A stretch of DNA of 64,000 nucleotides from Acinetobacter portensis (GTDB lineage Bacteria; Pseudomonadota; Gammaproteobacteria; Pseudomonadales; Moraxellaceae): contig NZ_LWRV01000035.1 of assembly GCF_009372215.1 (NCBI RefSeq), positions 62,001 through 126,000 of the forward strand, written 5' to 3'. How positions within the stretch are numbered: the first letter of the stretch is position 1; each line of letters starts with the position of its first letter. Below are positions 27,017 to 36,948 of the stretch, piece after piece. Under the pieces are notes generated by a model that ran no database searches, was not told the origin of the DNA, and saw nothing but the letters and a program-made list of their open reading frames with translations. Position numbers and translations under genes: made by a program.

Positions 27017-27373
27017 ATGTTAAATAAAATTGTCGATTTTTTCAAAAGTGATAAAGAAACACCTGAACAAGTCTATTTAAAAGAAAATCACATTGAATAT
27101 GATGTTGAGCGAGGTTTTATCATCAATGGTGTCATCGTTAATGAATGGTCGGAACGCTTGGAATATTTGTCGAATCGCAGACTGAAAAAATTTGATGACT
27201 TAAAAGCACTTTATGATGCGGGTATGATCATTAATGAAAAAATTGATTTAGAAATCTCAACGCAAAGATTTGTTGCGCGTTTAGAAAATACAAAAGAAAA
27301 CTTAACTGAGTTTAAGCAGATGGTGAAACTTTTGAATGATTATTATCGAAATTTTATTCGAGATAAAAAGTAA
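27017..27373 (+). CDS. Hypothetical protein
   Basis: This 118-residue, highly charged protein is not one I recognise. Prediction by eye gives a short beta section (VERGFIINGVIVNEW) and then long helices with charged heptads (LEYLSNRRLKKFDDLKALYD and LENTKENLTEFKQMVKLLND). There is no signal peptide. It sits alone between the rraA terminator and mfd. Confidence 0.6.
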   Translation: MLNKIVDFFKSDKETPEQVYLKENHIEYDVERGFIINGVIVNEWSERLEYLSNRRLKKFDDLKALYDAGMIINEKIDLEISTQRFVARLENTKENLTEFKQMVKLLNDYYRNFIRDKK

Positions 27374-27511
27374 AAATTAAATTCTCTAGCTTGAAATGAC
27401 AAGGATGTTATCTCGGCTTTGTTTATTTTCTATTATAAAAAGTAATCAATTCATAAAAATCATCGTGCTAATATATGAACCACGTTGTTTCCACTTTAAA
27501 AGCTAGATTAA

Positions 27512-30500
27512 ATGTTCCAACAAGAAATATCTCAATTGAATTTGCAACGCCTTAAATCGGGCGAAAAACGCTGGATTGGTAATTTACAAGGTTCTGCGAC
27601 AGCTTTGCTTTTTAAAGAAATCAGCAAGCAAAATAAACAGCTATTTATTCTTGTTGCGCGAAATAATCAGCATTTGGGGCAACTTGAAAGCGAACTCGAG
27701 TTTTATGGTATAAAGCCGACTATTTTTCCCGATTGGGAAATTTTGCCATATGATCGATTATCTCCCCATCAAGATATTGTTTCAGAGCGTTTGTCTATTT
27801 TGTCGAATATGCCTCAGCAGGGTATTTTACTTATTTCAGCAACGACTTTAGCACAGCGTGTCGCACCAACAACTTGGGTTTTAGGTGAGCATTTTGATAT
27901 TCAAATTGGACAAAAATTTGACTTAGAAAAACAAAAAATCAGACTTATTCAAGCAGGATATCACCTTGTAGATACAGTCTATGATCATGGTGAATTCGCT
28001 GTTCGTGGAAGCATTATGGATATTTATGCGTCGGGGCAAAATGCGCCTATTCGTATAGATTTATTTGATGATGAAATTGAAAGCTTAAAATTTTTCGATC
28101 CCGAAACACAGCGCACAACTGAAGCTTTAAAAGAATTTATTGTGTTGCCTGCAAAAGAGTTTCCTTTAAAAGAAGGTCGAGCAATATTTAGAGATCGTTA
28201 TGCGGAAGTATTTCCATCTGCAAATCCCAAACGAAATCCTATTTATCAAGATGCTTTAGAAGGTATTGCATCACCAGGTTTGGAATATTATTTCCCATTG
28301 TTCTTTGAAGCAAAAGACATGGAAAGCCAAAGCACGCTAATATCTTACTTACCAAAGAATGGCATTGTCATTACAGATAAGCATTTAGATGATGAATTAA
28401 CAAACTATTGGAAAGATATTGTTCGTCGCTATGAAGACCGTCGACACAATGTAGATCAGCCAATTTTGCCACCTGAACATTTGTTCTTACAACCGAATCA
28501 GGTGTTAGAACAAATCAATAGTTTTGGTCGAATTATTGCATCGTCTGAAGTTTTTGATGAAAAAGCGGGTGTTACCAATTTAAATACTGAAACTCCGCCT
28601 CGTTTAGCTGTAGATCCAAAACAAGAAAAACCATTTTTTGCCGTTAAAAAATATGTCGATGATGTGACTTATCCTGTCTTAATTGTGGCGGAAAGTGCAG
28701 GTCGACGTGAAACACTTAAAGATGCATTAAGAGCATCTTTGGGTGATATTCCAAATGTCGATACTTTTGATCAATTTCAAACATCTTTACATGCTATTGC
28801 AATTACAAGCGCACCTTTAGATCGTGGCTTGGTAATTTCAGGAAAGCTCAGTGTTATTTCTGAAAATCAATTGTATGAGCATCGTGTTGTTCAGCGTCGT
28901 CGTAAACGTCAACAGGAAGTCTCTGAAGAGTTTTTGGTTCGTAGCTTAACTGAACTGAGTATTGGTGCACCTGTGGTTCATATCGATTATGGCGTAGGGC
29001 GTTATGCAGGTTTAATTACCTTAAGTATTGATGATCAAGACCATGAGTTTTTACAGCTTGATTATGCCGATGCTGCCAAAGTGTATGTGCCTGTGACTAA
29101 TTTGCATTTAATTAGCCGTTATAGTGGTGGTGACCCAGATTTAGCACCATTACATAAGCTAGGCACAGATGCATGGTCGAAAGCAAAACGTAAAGCCTTA
29201 GAACAAATTCATGATGTTGCAGCGGAACTTTTACATATTCAAGCACGTCGCCAAGCCAAGCCTGGTTTTGGTTTTGAACGTGATGAAAAACTTTATATGC
29301 AATTTGCTTCGGGCTTTGCTTATGAAGAAACACTAGATCAAGCAAATGCCATTGAAGCAACGCTTTACGATATGCAACTTGCAAAACCTATGGATCGTTT
29401 AGTCTGTGGTGATGTTGGATTTGGTAAAACAGAAGTGGCAATGCGTGCAGCATTTGTTGCCGTACAAAACAATAAACAAGTTGCGGTACTTGTTCCTACA
29501 ACTTTACTTGCTCAGCAACATTATGAATCTTTTAAAGATCGCTTTGCAGATTGGCCTGTGCGTATTGAAGTGCTTTCACGCTTTGGTTCTACCAAAACAC
29601 ATAACAAAACCATTGAAGATTTAGCCGATGGTAAAGTTGATATTGTGATTGGTACGCACAAAATTCTTCAAGAAAACATTCAATTTAAAAACTTAGGTTT
29701 AATGATTGTCGATGAAGAGCATCGTTTTGGTGTGCGTGATAAAGAACGCATTAAAGCCATGCGTGCCGATGTCGATATGCTGACTCTAACCGCAACGCCA
29801 ATTCCACGAACTTTGAATATGGCATTTAGTGGAATGCGTGATTTATCTATCATTGCGACACCACCTGCACGTCGTTTAGCGGTAAAAACCTTTGTACAAG
29901 AACACACGAATGATGCAGTTAAAGAAGCGATATTACGTGAGCTACTTCGTGGTGGTCAGGTTTATCTTTTACACAATGAAGTAGATACCATTGAACGTGC
30001 TGCTGAAAGTATTCGTAATTTAGTGCCTGAAGCCCGAGTTGCTGTAGCACATGGTCAAATGCGCGAGCGTGAACTAGAACAAGTTATGCAGCAGTTTTAT
30101 CATAAAGAATATAACGTCTTGGTTTGCTCAACCATTATTGAAACAGGGATTGATGTTCCAAGTGCCAATACCATCTTAATTGAACGTGCAGATAAACTTG
30201 GTTTAGCGCAATTACATCAATTACGTGGTCGTGTAGGGCGTTCGCATCATCAGGCTTATGCCTATTTACTTGTGCCATCTATCAAGGGCTTAAAAGGCGA
30301 TGCTGAGAAGCGTTTAGATGCTATTCAGCGTGCTTCTACCTTGGGTGCAGGTTTTATGCTTGCAACGGAAGATTTGGAAATTCGTGGTGCAGGTGAATTA
30401 CTTGGTGAACAACAAAGTGGTTCTATGCAAGCGATTGGCTATAGTTTGTATATGGAAATGCTTGAAAAGGCGACTAAAGCGATTCAAAAAGGCAAAACAC

Positions 30501-30976
30501 CAAACTTTGATGCACCGTTATCACTAACCGCCGAGATTAATTTACATATGCCAGCACTTATTCCAGATGATTATTTGGGTGATGTGCATCAACGCCTATT
30601 GTTCTATAAGCGTATTAGTAATACCGATACTCAAGAAAAGCTCGATAATATTCGTATGGAATTGATAGACCGTTTTGGTATTCCACCACAATCGGTTAAA
30701 CAATTATTTGCAGTACATCAAATACGTTTAAAAGCAGAAATACTTGGAATGACGAAGGTTGATATAAGTGCAAATGGTGGATATGTTGAGTTTTCACCAG
30801 ATACACCAGTTCAGGCGATGAGTATTATTCAAATGATGCAGAAACAGCCCACTTATTATCGAATGGATGGTGGGCAGCGTTTGAGAGTTATGGTGATGCT
30901 AGAGGATTATACGAAGCGTTTGCAGTTTATTAATGATTTGTTGAATCACTTAATTAAGGAACTCAAACCATCTTAA
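27512..30976 (+). CDS. mfd: Transcription-repair coupling factor Mfd
   Basis: Mfd removes RNA polymerase stalled at lesions and recruits UvrA. The 1154-residue protein has the expected order. A UvrB-like module comes first (about 1-350), then the RNA polymerase interaction domain (about 480-560, VHIDYGVGRYAGL). RecG-like helicase domains follow with Walker A GDVGFGKTE and motif II DEEH, and a C-terminal TRCF domain closes the protein. Length is as in E. coli (1148). It appears to be monocistronic. Confidence 0.97.
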   Translation: MFQQEISQLNLQRLKSGEKRWIGNLQGSATALLFKEISKQNKQLFILVARNNQHLGQLESELEFYGIKPTIFPDWEILPYDRLSPHQDIVSERLSILSNMPQQGILLISATTLAQRVAPTTWVLGEHFDIQIGQKFDLEKQKIRLIQAGYHLVDTVYDHGEFAVRGSIMDIYASGQNAPIRIDLFDDEIESLKFFDPETQRTTEALKEFIVLPAKEFPLKEGRAIFRDRYAEVFPSANPKRNPIYQDALEGIASPGLEYYFPLFFEAKDMESQSTLISYLPKNGIVITDKHLDDELTNYWKDIVRRYEDRRHNVDQPILPPEHLFLQPNQVLEQINSFGRIIASSEVFDEKAGVTNLNTETPPRLAVDPKQEKPFFAVKKYVDDVTYPVLIVAESAGRRETLKDALRASLGDIPNVDTFDQFQTSLHAIAITSAPLDRGLVISGKLSVISENQLYEHRVVQRRRKRQQEVSEEFLVRSLTELSIGAPVVHIDYGVGRYAGLITLSIDDQDHEFLQLDYADAAKVYVPVTNLHLISRYSGGDPDLAPLHKLGTDAWSKAKRKALEQIHDVAAELLHIQARRQAKPGFGFERDEKLYMQFASGFAYEETLDQANAIEATLYDMQLAKPMDRLVCGDVGFGKTEVAMRAAFVAVQNNKQVAVLVPTTLLAQQHYESFKDRFADWPVRIEVLSRFGSTKTHNKTIEDLADGKVDIVIGTHKILQENIQFKNLGLMIVDEEHRFGVRDKERIKAMRADVDMLTLTATPIPRTLNMAFSGMRDLSIIATPPARRLAVKTFVQEHTNDAVKEAILRELLRGGQVYLLHNEVDTIERAAESIRNLVPEARVAVAHGQMRERELEQVMQQFYHKEYNVLVCSTIIETGIDVPSANTILIERADKLGLAQLHQLRGRVGRSHHQAYAYLLVPSIKGLKGDAEKRLDAIQRASTLGAGFMLATEDLEIRGAGELLGEQQSGSMQAIGYSLYMEMLEKATKAIQKGKTPNFDAPLSLTAEINLHMPALIPDDYLGDVHQRLLFYKRISNTDTQEKLDNIRMELIDRFGIPPQSVKQLFAVHQIRLKAEILGMTKVDISANGGYVEFSPDTPVQAMSIIQMMQKQPTYYRMDGGQRLRVMVMLEDYTKRLQFINDLLNHLIKELKPS

Positions 30977-30988
30977 ATGGATGGTTTG
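30964..30988 (+). terminator. Hairpin overlapping the mfd stop codon
   Basis: CAAACCATC and GATGGTTTG pair perfectly (30964-30972 and 30980-30988) with a seven-base loop. There is no T-run after it, so it may be a 3' stabilising or rho-assisted structure rather than an intrinsic terminator. Confidence 0.45.
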
Positions 30989-31177
30989 GAATAGGTCGTT
31001 GGTCATATTTTTTTAATATATTTCAGTAGATGCTTGTATTTTTCTAGAGAAAATATTACATATAAATGTATGACCAAGTTCAAAACAAATGATCAGTTAT
31101 TTGTAATGAAACACGTTATATAGAATATTCACGTCCTTTGGGATGTGGTAGTATTAGCCATCATTCTAATTTGCATC

Positions 31178-31624
31178 ATGAATAAAGATATGTTTAGTTT
31201 GCATCCACAACTTGCTCAAGACACTTTTTTTGTCGGCGACTTTCCGTTATCAACATGTCGTTTAATGAATGATATGCAATTTCCTTGGCTCATTTTGATT
31301 CCACGTGTGCCAGGAATTACTGAACTATATGAACTTAGTCAGGCGGACCAAGAACAATTTTTACGTGAATCTAGCTGGTTATCTAGTCAATTATCTCGCG
31401 TATTTCGTGCAGACAAAATGAATGTTGCAGCACTTGGGAATATGGTTCCTCAGTTGCATTTTCATCATGTTGTACGTTATCAAAATGATGTTGCTTGGCC
31501 TAAACCAGTTTGGGGAACACAAGCAGTTCCATATAGCAATGAAGTACTTGCGCATATGCGTCAGACTTTAATGCTTGCTCTACGTGGTCAAGGTGAAATG
31601 CCTTTTGACTGGAGAATGGACTGA
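31178..31624 (+). CDS. HIT-like protein with a QxHxH motif
   Basis: The 148-residue product belongs to the histidine triad superfamily of nucleotide hydrolases and transferases. Its motif region is PQLHFHHVVR: the first histidine of HxHxH is glutamine, as in a known gammaproteobacterial subgroup whose members also share the following AWPKPVWG segment. I chose the ATG at 31178 because the in-frame upstream 11 residues are only hydrophobic and lack a ribosome binding site. It is followed by the adenylate cyclase gene after a hairpin. Substrate unknown. Confidence 0.82.
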   Translation: MNKDMFSLHPQLAQDTFFVGDFPLSTCRLMNDMQFPWLILIPRVPGITELYELSQADQEQFLRESSWLSSQLSRVFRADKMNVAALGNMVPQLHFHHVVRYQNDVAWPKPVWGTQAVPYSNEVLAHMRQTLMLALRGQGEMPFDWRMD

Positions 31625-31635
31625 TCGATTCTATT

Positions 31636-31660
31636 AAGCCACGGGTAGTTTTCGTGGCTT
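31636..31660 (+). terminator. Hairpin between the HIT gene and the adenylate cyclase gene
   Basis: AAGCCACG/CGTGGCTT (31636-31643 and 31653-31660) closes a nine-base loop, with only a short T stretch after. It may attenuate transcription into the cyclase gene, or simply stand close to its ribosome binding site. Confidence 0.45.
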
Positions 31661-31681
31661 TAATCCTTGGGGAGAAAGGAT

Positions 31682-33139
31682 TTGTCATTAGACAGTTGGA
31701 TGGACAGAGAGCCAAAGCAGTTTGAATACCTACATAGGGTTGTGGGATATAGCAGCCTTGCGCTTATTTTGGTTGTTTATCACTTTACATATCCAGAAAC
31801 TTCGTTCCAAATATATATTCCAGTTTTTCTTGTTCTTTTACTTATTTTTACACCAAAGTTAAGTCGTTGGCTTGATTATAAATATAATAATTCACGCATT
31901 AAGCGTAATGTATTTTTTATTATAGATATTGCAATTGTTGCAGTCATACTTTCTGCAATTCATTTGAATTTGGTGCTGACGTTTTTAGTTTTAATTGCAC
32001 TTTTATATACTGTTATAAACGTTAAAGTTCCCTTTATTCTGATTGCAATATCAGGTCTTTTTGGTATTGTTGTTTTTTATTTTTCCAATATATTTTTATT
32101 TGGTTTTGGTCCTTATTTTGAACAAACGAGTAGTGAATTAACCATTCTTGCATTTTTATGCGTGATTGGTTTCTTTGGTATGGGCTCTATTTATCAAATT
32201 CGCCGTGTAAAAATGGCAACAGCAAAACAAGAATATTACTATTCACAGATGCATCGTTATATGGAATTTGCAAATCAGCTAAGTCGCTATGCGCCTTTAC
32301 AGTTGTGGCAATCGATTATGAAAGGTGAGTTTGAAGCAAAAATTGAATACAAACGTAAGAAAATGACAATTTTCTTTTCAGATATTCAAGGCTTTACTGA
32401 ATTATCTGAGACACTTATTCCAGATGATTTAGCATTTGTCTTAAATGACTATTTAAGTCATATGACTGAAATTGCAAAGCACTATGAGGCAACAGTCGAT
32501 AAGTTTATGGGTGATGCCATTCTTATCTTCTTTGGCGATCCAAACTCTCAAGGTGCAGAGCAGGATGCTAAAATATGTGTGGAAATGGCTATTGCCATGC
32601 GTCAGCAAATGAAACTATTGCGCGAACGATGGATTAAGATGGGATATCCAGCCTTACATATTCGGATGGGTATTAGTACGGGATATTGCCACGTCGGGAA
32701 CTATGGTGCGGCATATCGTATGGCTTATACTATTGTTGGACGTGATGCTAACTTAGCTGCTCGTTTGCAAAGTGCTGCTGAGGTCGATGAAATTTTAGTA
32801 TCTGAAGGTACGTATAATTTAGTCAAAAGTAGTTTTTTATGTGCACCAAGAGCGCCAATTTCTTTGAAAGGTATTCAAGAGCCTGTGCAAACTTGGCAGG
32901 TGATGGAAAAGTACAAGTCAGATCTAGCCGAATATCAGCAATGGTTTGATTACGAATATAAAGGCTTCCATCTGCTATTAAATTTTGATGAAGTACAAAA
33001 TTTTGAATATTCAAAACTTATTCAAGTTTTAGAAAAAATGATTAAGCGTATTCAAACGCAACAAGAGCTTACAAATTCTCAAGGGATTGTTAAGCTTCGT
33101 TTAGCTGATGAAGTGATTGTTGAAGAAGATAGAGTTTAA
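31682..33139 (+). CDS. Membrane-anchored class III adenylate cyclase
   Basis: This enzyme should make cyclic AMP at the inner membrane. From the TTG at 31682 the protein has 485 residues: about six hydrophobic segments (residues 20-170), then a catalytic domain. Catalytic residues are all present: metal-binding D234 (FFSDIQGF) and D278 (FMGDA), purine-specifying K274 and T350, transition-state N357 and R361 (NLAARL). The Lys/Thr pair is that of adenylate cyclases. The start was chosen because GGAG at 31670 lies eight bases before that TTG; TTG at 31667 and ATG at 31700 are alternatives. It may correspond to the cyclase described in A. baumannii as CavA, from memory. Confidence 0.88.
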   Translation: MSLDSWMDREPKQFEYLHRVVGYSSLALILVVYHFTYPETSFQIYIPVFLVLLLIFTPKLSRWLDYKYNNSRIKRNVFFIIDIAIVAVILSAIHLNLVLTFLVLIALLYTVINVKVPFILIAISGLFGIVVFYFSNIFLFGFGPYFEQTSSELTILAFLCVIGFFGMGSIYQIRRVKMATAKQEYYYSQMHRYMEFANQLSRYAPLQLWQSIMKGEFEAKIEYKRKKMTIFFSDIQGFTELSETLIPDDLAFVLNDYLSHMTEIAKHYEATVDKFMGDAILIFFGDPNSQGAEQDAKICVEMAIAMRQQMKLLRERWIKMGYPALHIRMGISTGYCHVGNYGAAYRMAYTIVGRDANLAARLQSAAEVDEILVSEGTYNLVKSSFLCAPRAPISLKGIQEPVQTWQVMEKYKSDLAEYQQWFDYEYKGFHLLLNFDEVQNFEYSKLIQVLEKMIKRIQTQQELTNSQGIVKLRLADEVIVEEDRV

Positions 33140-33180
33140 TATTTTATTGATGATATTTAAAACTTAAGTTGAGATATAAA

Positions 33181-33211
33181 AAAACCACGCTATTGCGTGG
33201 TTTTTTTATTT
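33181..33211. terminator. Bidirectional rho-independent terminator
   Basis: AAAACCACGC and GCGTGGTTTT pair over ten bases (33181-33190 and 33195-33204) with a four-base loop and T-run. It ends both the adenylate cyclase gene and the isc operon. Confidence 0.93.
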
Positions 33212-33221
33212 TGAAAATCGA

Positions 33222-33560
33222 TTAGTGATTTTCAGAAGCATGATTAATGGTGTACTTCGGAATTTCAACTTCTAAGTCTTCATTAACTACTTTAACTTGG
33301 CATGATAGGCGAGAGTCAGGTTGTAAGCCCCAAGCGCGATCGAGCAAGTCAGCTTCTACATCATTCATTTCTTCTAAGCCGTCGAAGCCTTTACGCACAA
33401 CAACATGGCAAGTTGTACATGCAGCTGACATGTCGCAAGCATGTTCAATTTTAATGCCGTTTTTAAGTAAGCTTTCACAAAGATTGGCATTTTCTTCAAC
33501 TTCAAACTCAGCACCTTCTGGGCAAATTTGCGCATGTGGAAGAACTTTAATACGTGGCAT
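33222..33560 (-). CDS. fdx: ISC-type [2Fe-2S] ferredoxin
   Basis: Fdx supplies electrons for Fe-S cluster assembly. The 112-residue product has the adrenodoxin-type cysteine pattern CDMSAACTTC followed by a later cysteine in LSCQV, and the C-terminal segment LEVEIPKYTIN. It is the last gene of the isc operon, 15 bases after hscA, and just before the terminator. No iscX follows. Confidence 0.95.
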   Translation of the reverse strand: MPRIKVLPHAQICPEGAEFEVEENANLCESLLKNGIKIEHACDMSAACTTCHVVVRKGFDGLEEMNDVEADLLDRAWGLQPDSRLSCQVKVVNEDLEVEIPKYTINHASENH

Positions 33561-33575
33561 ATTTTTTACCTTAAA

Positions 33576-35435
33576 TTAGTTTGAGTTTGACCAGTCATCA
33601 AGCTTGGTGCCTTTTAAAGCGGCATCAATGTGTTGATTCATACGAGCAGCTGCAAATGCATCACTATATATTTTAAGCTGTTCAACCGAATCTTCAATAG
33701 CTTTGATTTCTGATGTTTCAAGTTGCGTTTCTAAATGTGTTTTTGCTTTTGAAAGTAGATTAAGCTTTTCATTATCTAAAAGATGAGCATCTACTTTTAA
33801 AGCTTGTTCAAGTGCTTCAAGTTCACGTTTTGCTTCAACTTTAGTTTCTTGTAAGTGACGAAGGTTTTTATCTTCTTCAGCAAATTTGAAACCATCAACA
33901 AGCAAGCGTTCCATATCGGTATCAGATAAACCATAAGATGGCTTAATATCGATTTGAGCTTGAACACCCGAAGTTGTTTCTTTTGCAGAGACACTTAATA
34001 AGCCATCTGCATCGACTTGATAAGTGACTTCAATGCGTGCTTGACCCGCAACCATAGGCGGAATACCACGTAAAACAAAACGACCTAAACTACGACAGTT
34101 CTCAACCAAATCACGTTCACCCTGAACCACATGAATCAACATTGCTGTTTGACCATCTTGGTAAGTGGTGAATTCTTGACGACGTGCAACTGGAATGGCG
34201 GTATTACGTGAAATTAAACGTTCAACCAATCCACCCATGGTTTCTAAGCCAAGTGATAGCGGTGTAACATCTAAAAGTAATGAGCCATCTTTCGAGTTAC
34301 CAATCAACTGATTTGCAGTGATGGATGCACCAATCGCAACAACTTCATCAGGATTAATTGTGCAAAGTGGTTCTTGATTAAAGACCTCACGTACCGCTTT
34401 TTGAACAGCGTAAGAACGAGTCGATCCGCCCACTAAAACTACATTTTGAATATCATCTAATTCAAGTTTGGCATCACGCATTACACGTTTACAAACGCTA
34501 ATGGTTTTGTCTAAAGCAACTTTAATAATATCTTCAAAGGTTGGGCGATCTAAAGTTAATAATTGATCGACAAGTTTTAATTCGACTAATTCAATATCGG
34601 TTAAAGCTTCTTTTGCTTGGCGTGCCGATACAATTGCATGTGCGTATGCAACATCATCTAAAGTTTCAATGTTTAATTGTTTTTTAGCCCATTTCACAAT
34701 TAAGCGATCTAGGTCATCACCACCAAGCGCAGTATGTCCACCAGTAGCTAAAACTTCAAATACGCCTTGTGAAAAACGTAAAATTGAAACGTCAAATGTA
34801 CCACCACCTAAGTCATAAATCACATAGTTTTGGTCATGTTCTAAGTTTGCTTCTTGATCTAAACCATAAGCAACCGCAGCAGCGGTAGGTTCGTTTAGAA
34901 GGCGTAAAACATTTAAGCCTGCAAGTTGAGCAGCATCACGTGTTGCTTGACGTTGAGCTTCATCAAAATAAGCAGGAACAGTAATAACCGCACCATTAAT
35001 TTCATTTTTTAAGCTTGATTCTGCACGATCTTTTAATTGCTTTAAAATTTCAGCTGAAATTTCAACAGGTGTTTTATGACCTTGTGTGGTTTCAAAAGCA
35101 GGCATTTGATTATCTTCACCCACAAGTGTGTAGGGGTGTTGAAACTTAATATCAGCTTTTGAACGACCCATAAAACGTTTTACAGATGTAATTGTGTTTT
35201 TAGGATCTGTGGTAAGAAATGGTTTTGCATCATCGCCAAATTGCGTTTTTTGATTCGCATAATGCACGATAGATGGAAGTAACACACGGCCTTGTTCATC
35301 ATTGAGCACTTTGGCTTTACCTGAAAGAACCGTTGCTACCAGGGAGTGAGTTGTACCTAAATCGATACCAATCGCAATTCGGTGTTCATGCGGTGCACTT
35401 GATTGACCTGGTTCTGCAATTTGCAAGAGAGCCAT
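33576..35435 (-). CDS. hscA: Fe-S assembly chaperone HscA
   Basis: HscA is the Hsp70 that acts on IscU with its J-protein HscB. The 619-residue protein has the Hsp70 ATPase signature [13 protein letters not shown] near residue 22 and [11 protein letters not shown], then the substrate-binding domain and a shortened helical lid. The start has AAAGGATG upstream. It lies between hscB and fdx in the usual order. Confidence 0.96.
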   Translation of the reverse strand: MALLQIAEPGQSSAPHEHRIAIGIDLGTTHSLVATVLSGKAKVLNDEQGRVLLPSIVHYANQKTQFGDDAKPFLTTDPKNTITSVKRFMGRSKADIKFQHPYTLVGEDNQMPAFETTQGHKTPVEISAEILKQLKDRAESSLKNEINGAVITVPAYFDEAQRQATRDAAQLAGLNVLRLLNEPTAAAVAYGLDQEANLEHDQNYVIYDLGGGTFDVSILRFSQGVFEVLATGGHTALGGDDLDRLIVKWAKKQLNIETLDDVAYAHAIVSARQAKEALTDIELVELKLVDQLLTLDRPTFEDIIKVALDKTISVCKRVMRDAKLELDDIQNVVLVGGSTRSYAVQKAVREVFNQEPLCTINPDEVVAIGASITANQLIGNSKDGSLLLDVTPLSLGLETMGGLVERLISRNTAIPVARRQEFTTYQDGQTAMLIHVVQGERDLVENCRSLGRFVLRGIPPMVAGQARIEVTYQVDADGLLSVSAKETTSGVQAQIDIKPSYGLSDTDMERLLVDGFKFAEEDKNLRHLQETKVEAKRELEALEQALKVDAHLLDNEKLNLLSKAKTHLETQLETSEIKAIEDSVEQLKIYSDAFAAARMNQHIDAALKGTKLDDWSNSN

Positions 35436-35488
35436 TGTGTTACATCCTTTGCACGTTAAAAGTTAAAAAGTTAAAAAATGATTTAAGC

Positions 35489-36004
35489 TTAAAAGTCATC
35501 ATCTAAGTCAAAGCTATCGTCATCTAAGAAACGATCTTCAGCTTTAAGGATGTCTGCTAAAACTTTTTGAAAGAAGCGAAGTTTACGAACAGTATCTCGG
35601 GCTTCTGCCCAATCTTCATCATCATAATCAATTTTGAATTCACGAACCAAGCCATCAATCCATTGTTGAACTTCTTTTTTAAGAGATTGAAGATCATCAG
35701 CAGAATTGGCTTCATCAAGTTGTTCACGAATTTCTAGCGCAGACTGAAGAAACTCAAAATCACCAATCGATTGATCAAGGTGATAATCTTGCTTTTTTAA
35801 GCTCAGTAAGTAAGCGGCACGGCTATCTACATTTGATAAGGCTTTATATGCTTGATTAATTTCACTTGATTTGATTAATGCTTGATCTTTATCTTCGGCT
35901 TTATCTGGGTGATATTGCTGTTGAAGTTTTAAAAACTCGGCTTTGAGTGTCGCTAAATTGATATCAAGTGCAACTGGAAGATTGAACAACTCAAAATGAT
36001 TCAT
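35489..36004 (-). CDS. hscB: Fe-S assembly co-chaperone HscB
   Basis: HscB is the J-domain protein that delivers IscU to HscA. From the ATG at 36004 it has 171 residues, the same as in E. coli. The J domain carries the HPD motif (QYHPDKAED), and the C-terminal helical domain binds IscU. The open frame runs 13 codons further upstream, but MNHFELFNLP matches the family start. The ribosome binding site is weak. Confidence 0.94.
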   Translation of the reverse strand: MNHFELFNLPVALDINLATLKAEFLKLQQQYHPDKAEDKDQALIKSSEINQAYKALSNVDSRAAYLLSLKKQDYHLDQSIGDFEFLQSALEIREQLDEANSADDLQSLKKEVQQWIDGLVREFKIDYDDEDWAEARDTVRKLRFFQKVLADILKAEDRFLDDDSFDLDDDF

Positions 36005-36102
36005 GGGGATTGGGTCCACGATAAATTTGAAAATCAGATACATTGAATACGATTAAAACAGTGTTGAACACTGTTTTAATTCGCAGAAAAGCTTATTAAA
36101 TA

Positions 36103-36423
36103 TTAAACTGTAAACGATTCGCCACAGCCACATTCGCCTTTCTTGTTTGGGTTGTTGAATTCGAAGCCTTCATTTAAGCCATTTTTTACGTAGTCCATCT
36201 CCATACCATCAAGATAAACTAAGCTTTTCGGGTCAACGAATACATTTACACCATGCTGAACAAACATTTGGTCATGTGTGTCGATTTCATCTACAAATTC
36301 GAGTACATAAGCCAAACCTGAACAGCCAGCAGTTTTCACGCCAATGCGAATGCCTTCACCCTTACCACGATTTTTCAGGTAATTGCTGATATGAGTTGCA
36401 GCATTTTCAGTTAAATTGATCAT
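36103..36423 (-). CDS. iscA: Iron-sulfur assembly protein IscA
   Basis: IscA is an A-type carrier that passes clusters to [4Fe-4S] proteins. The 106-residue product has the three conserved cysteines, one in TAGCSGLAY and two in GECGCGESF near the C-terminus. It sits between iscU and hscB as in the standard operon. Confidence 0.96.
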   Translation of the reverse strand: MINLTENAATHISNYLKNRGKGEGIRIGVKTAGCSGLAYVLEFVDEIDTHDQMFVQHGVNVFVDPKSLVYLDGMEMDYVKNGLNEGFEFNNPNKKGECGCGESFTV

Positions 36424-36460
36424 GAAAACTCCGTGATACTTTGTTCAATACGCAAAACAA

Positions 36461-36847
36461 TTAAGCTTTCGCTTTTTTACTACGGTAGTCTTCTACAGCA
36501 GCTTTAATTGCATCTTCAGCTAAAACAGAGCAGTGTACTTTCACTGGTGGTAAAGCAAGTTCAGTTGCAATATCAATGTTCTTAATTTCTTGAGCTTGAT
36601 CTAAAGTTTTACCTTTCAACCATTCTGTAACAAGAGAACTAGACGCAATTGCAGAACCACAACCGTAAGTTTTGAAGCGAGCTTCTTCAATTACACCATT
36701 GCTATCTACTTGGATTTGTAAGCGCATTACATCGCCACAAGCTGGCGCGCCAACCATACCAGTACCAACATTTTCAGCGTTTTTATCTAAAACACCAACA
36801 TTACGAGGGTTTTCATAATGATCAATTACTTTTTCGCTATAAGCCAT
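36461..36847 (-). CDS. iscU: Fe-S cluster scaffold IscU
   Basis: IscU is the scaffold on which clusters are built. The 128-residue protein has the cluster ligands C37, D39, C63 and C106 at the E. coli positions, and the HscA-binding motif LPPVK just before C106. GGAG lies upstream of the ATG. It is 101 bases after iscS. Confidence 0.97.
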   Translation of the reverse strand: MAYSEKVIDHYENPRNVGVLDKNAENVGTGMVGAPACGDVMRLQIQVDSNGVIEEARFKTYGCGSAIASSSLVTEWLKGKTLDQAQEIKNIDIATELALPPVKVHCSVLAEDAIKAAVEDYRSKKAKA

Positions 36848-36948
36848 GACGCTTCTCCAAAACTCGGGGTCAGCCTAGTATTAAATGGGGATGAAATTAA
36901 GTTTATCAACGAGACAAGTTCACTTGAATTTGTCTCGAGAGGGATGAA

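Noticed and set aside
31682..33139. Alanine where many class III cyclases have Asp in the (R/M)DYT segment, first thought to alter substrate choice
   Set aside because: Counting back from the catalytic Asn shows that the substrate-defining position is the Thr two residues later (T350), which with K274 is a normal adenylate cyclase pair.
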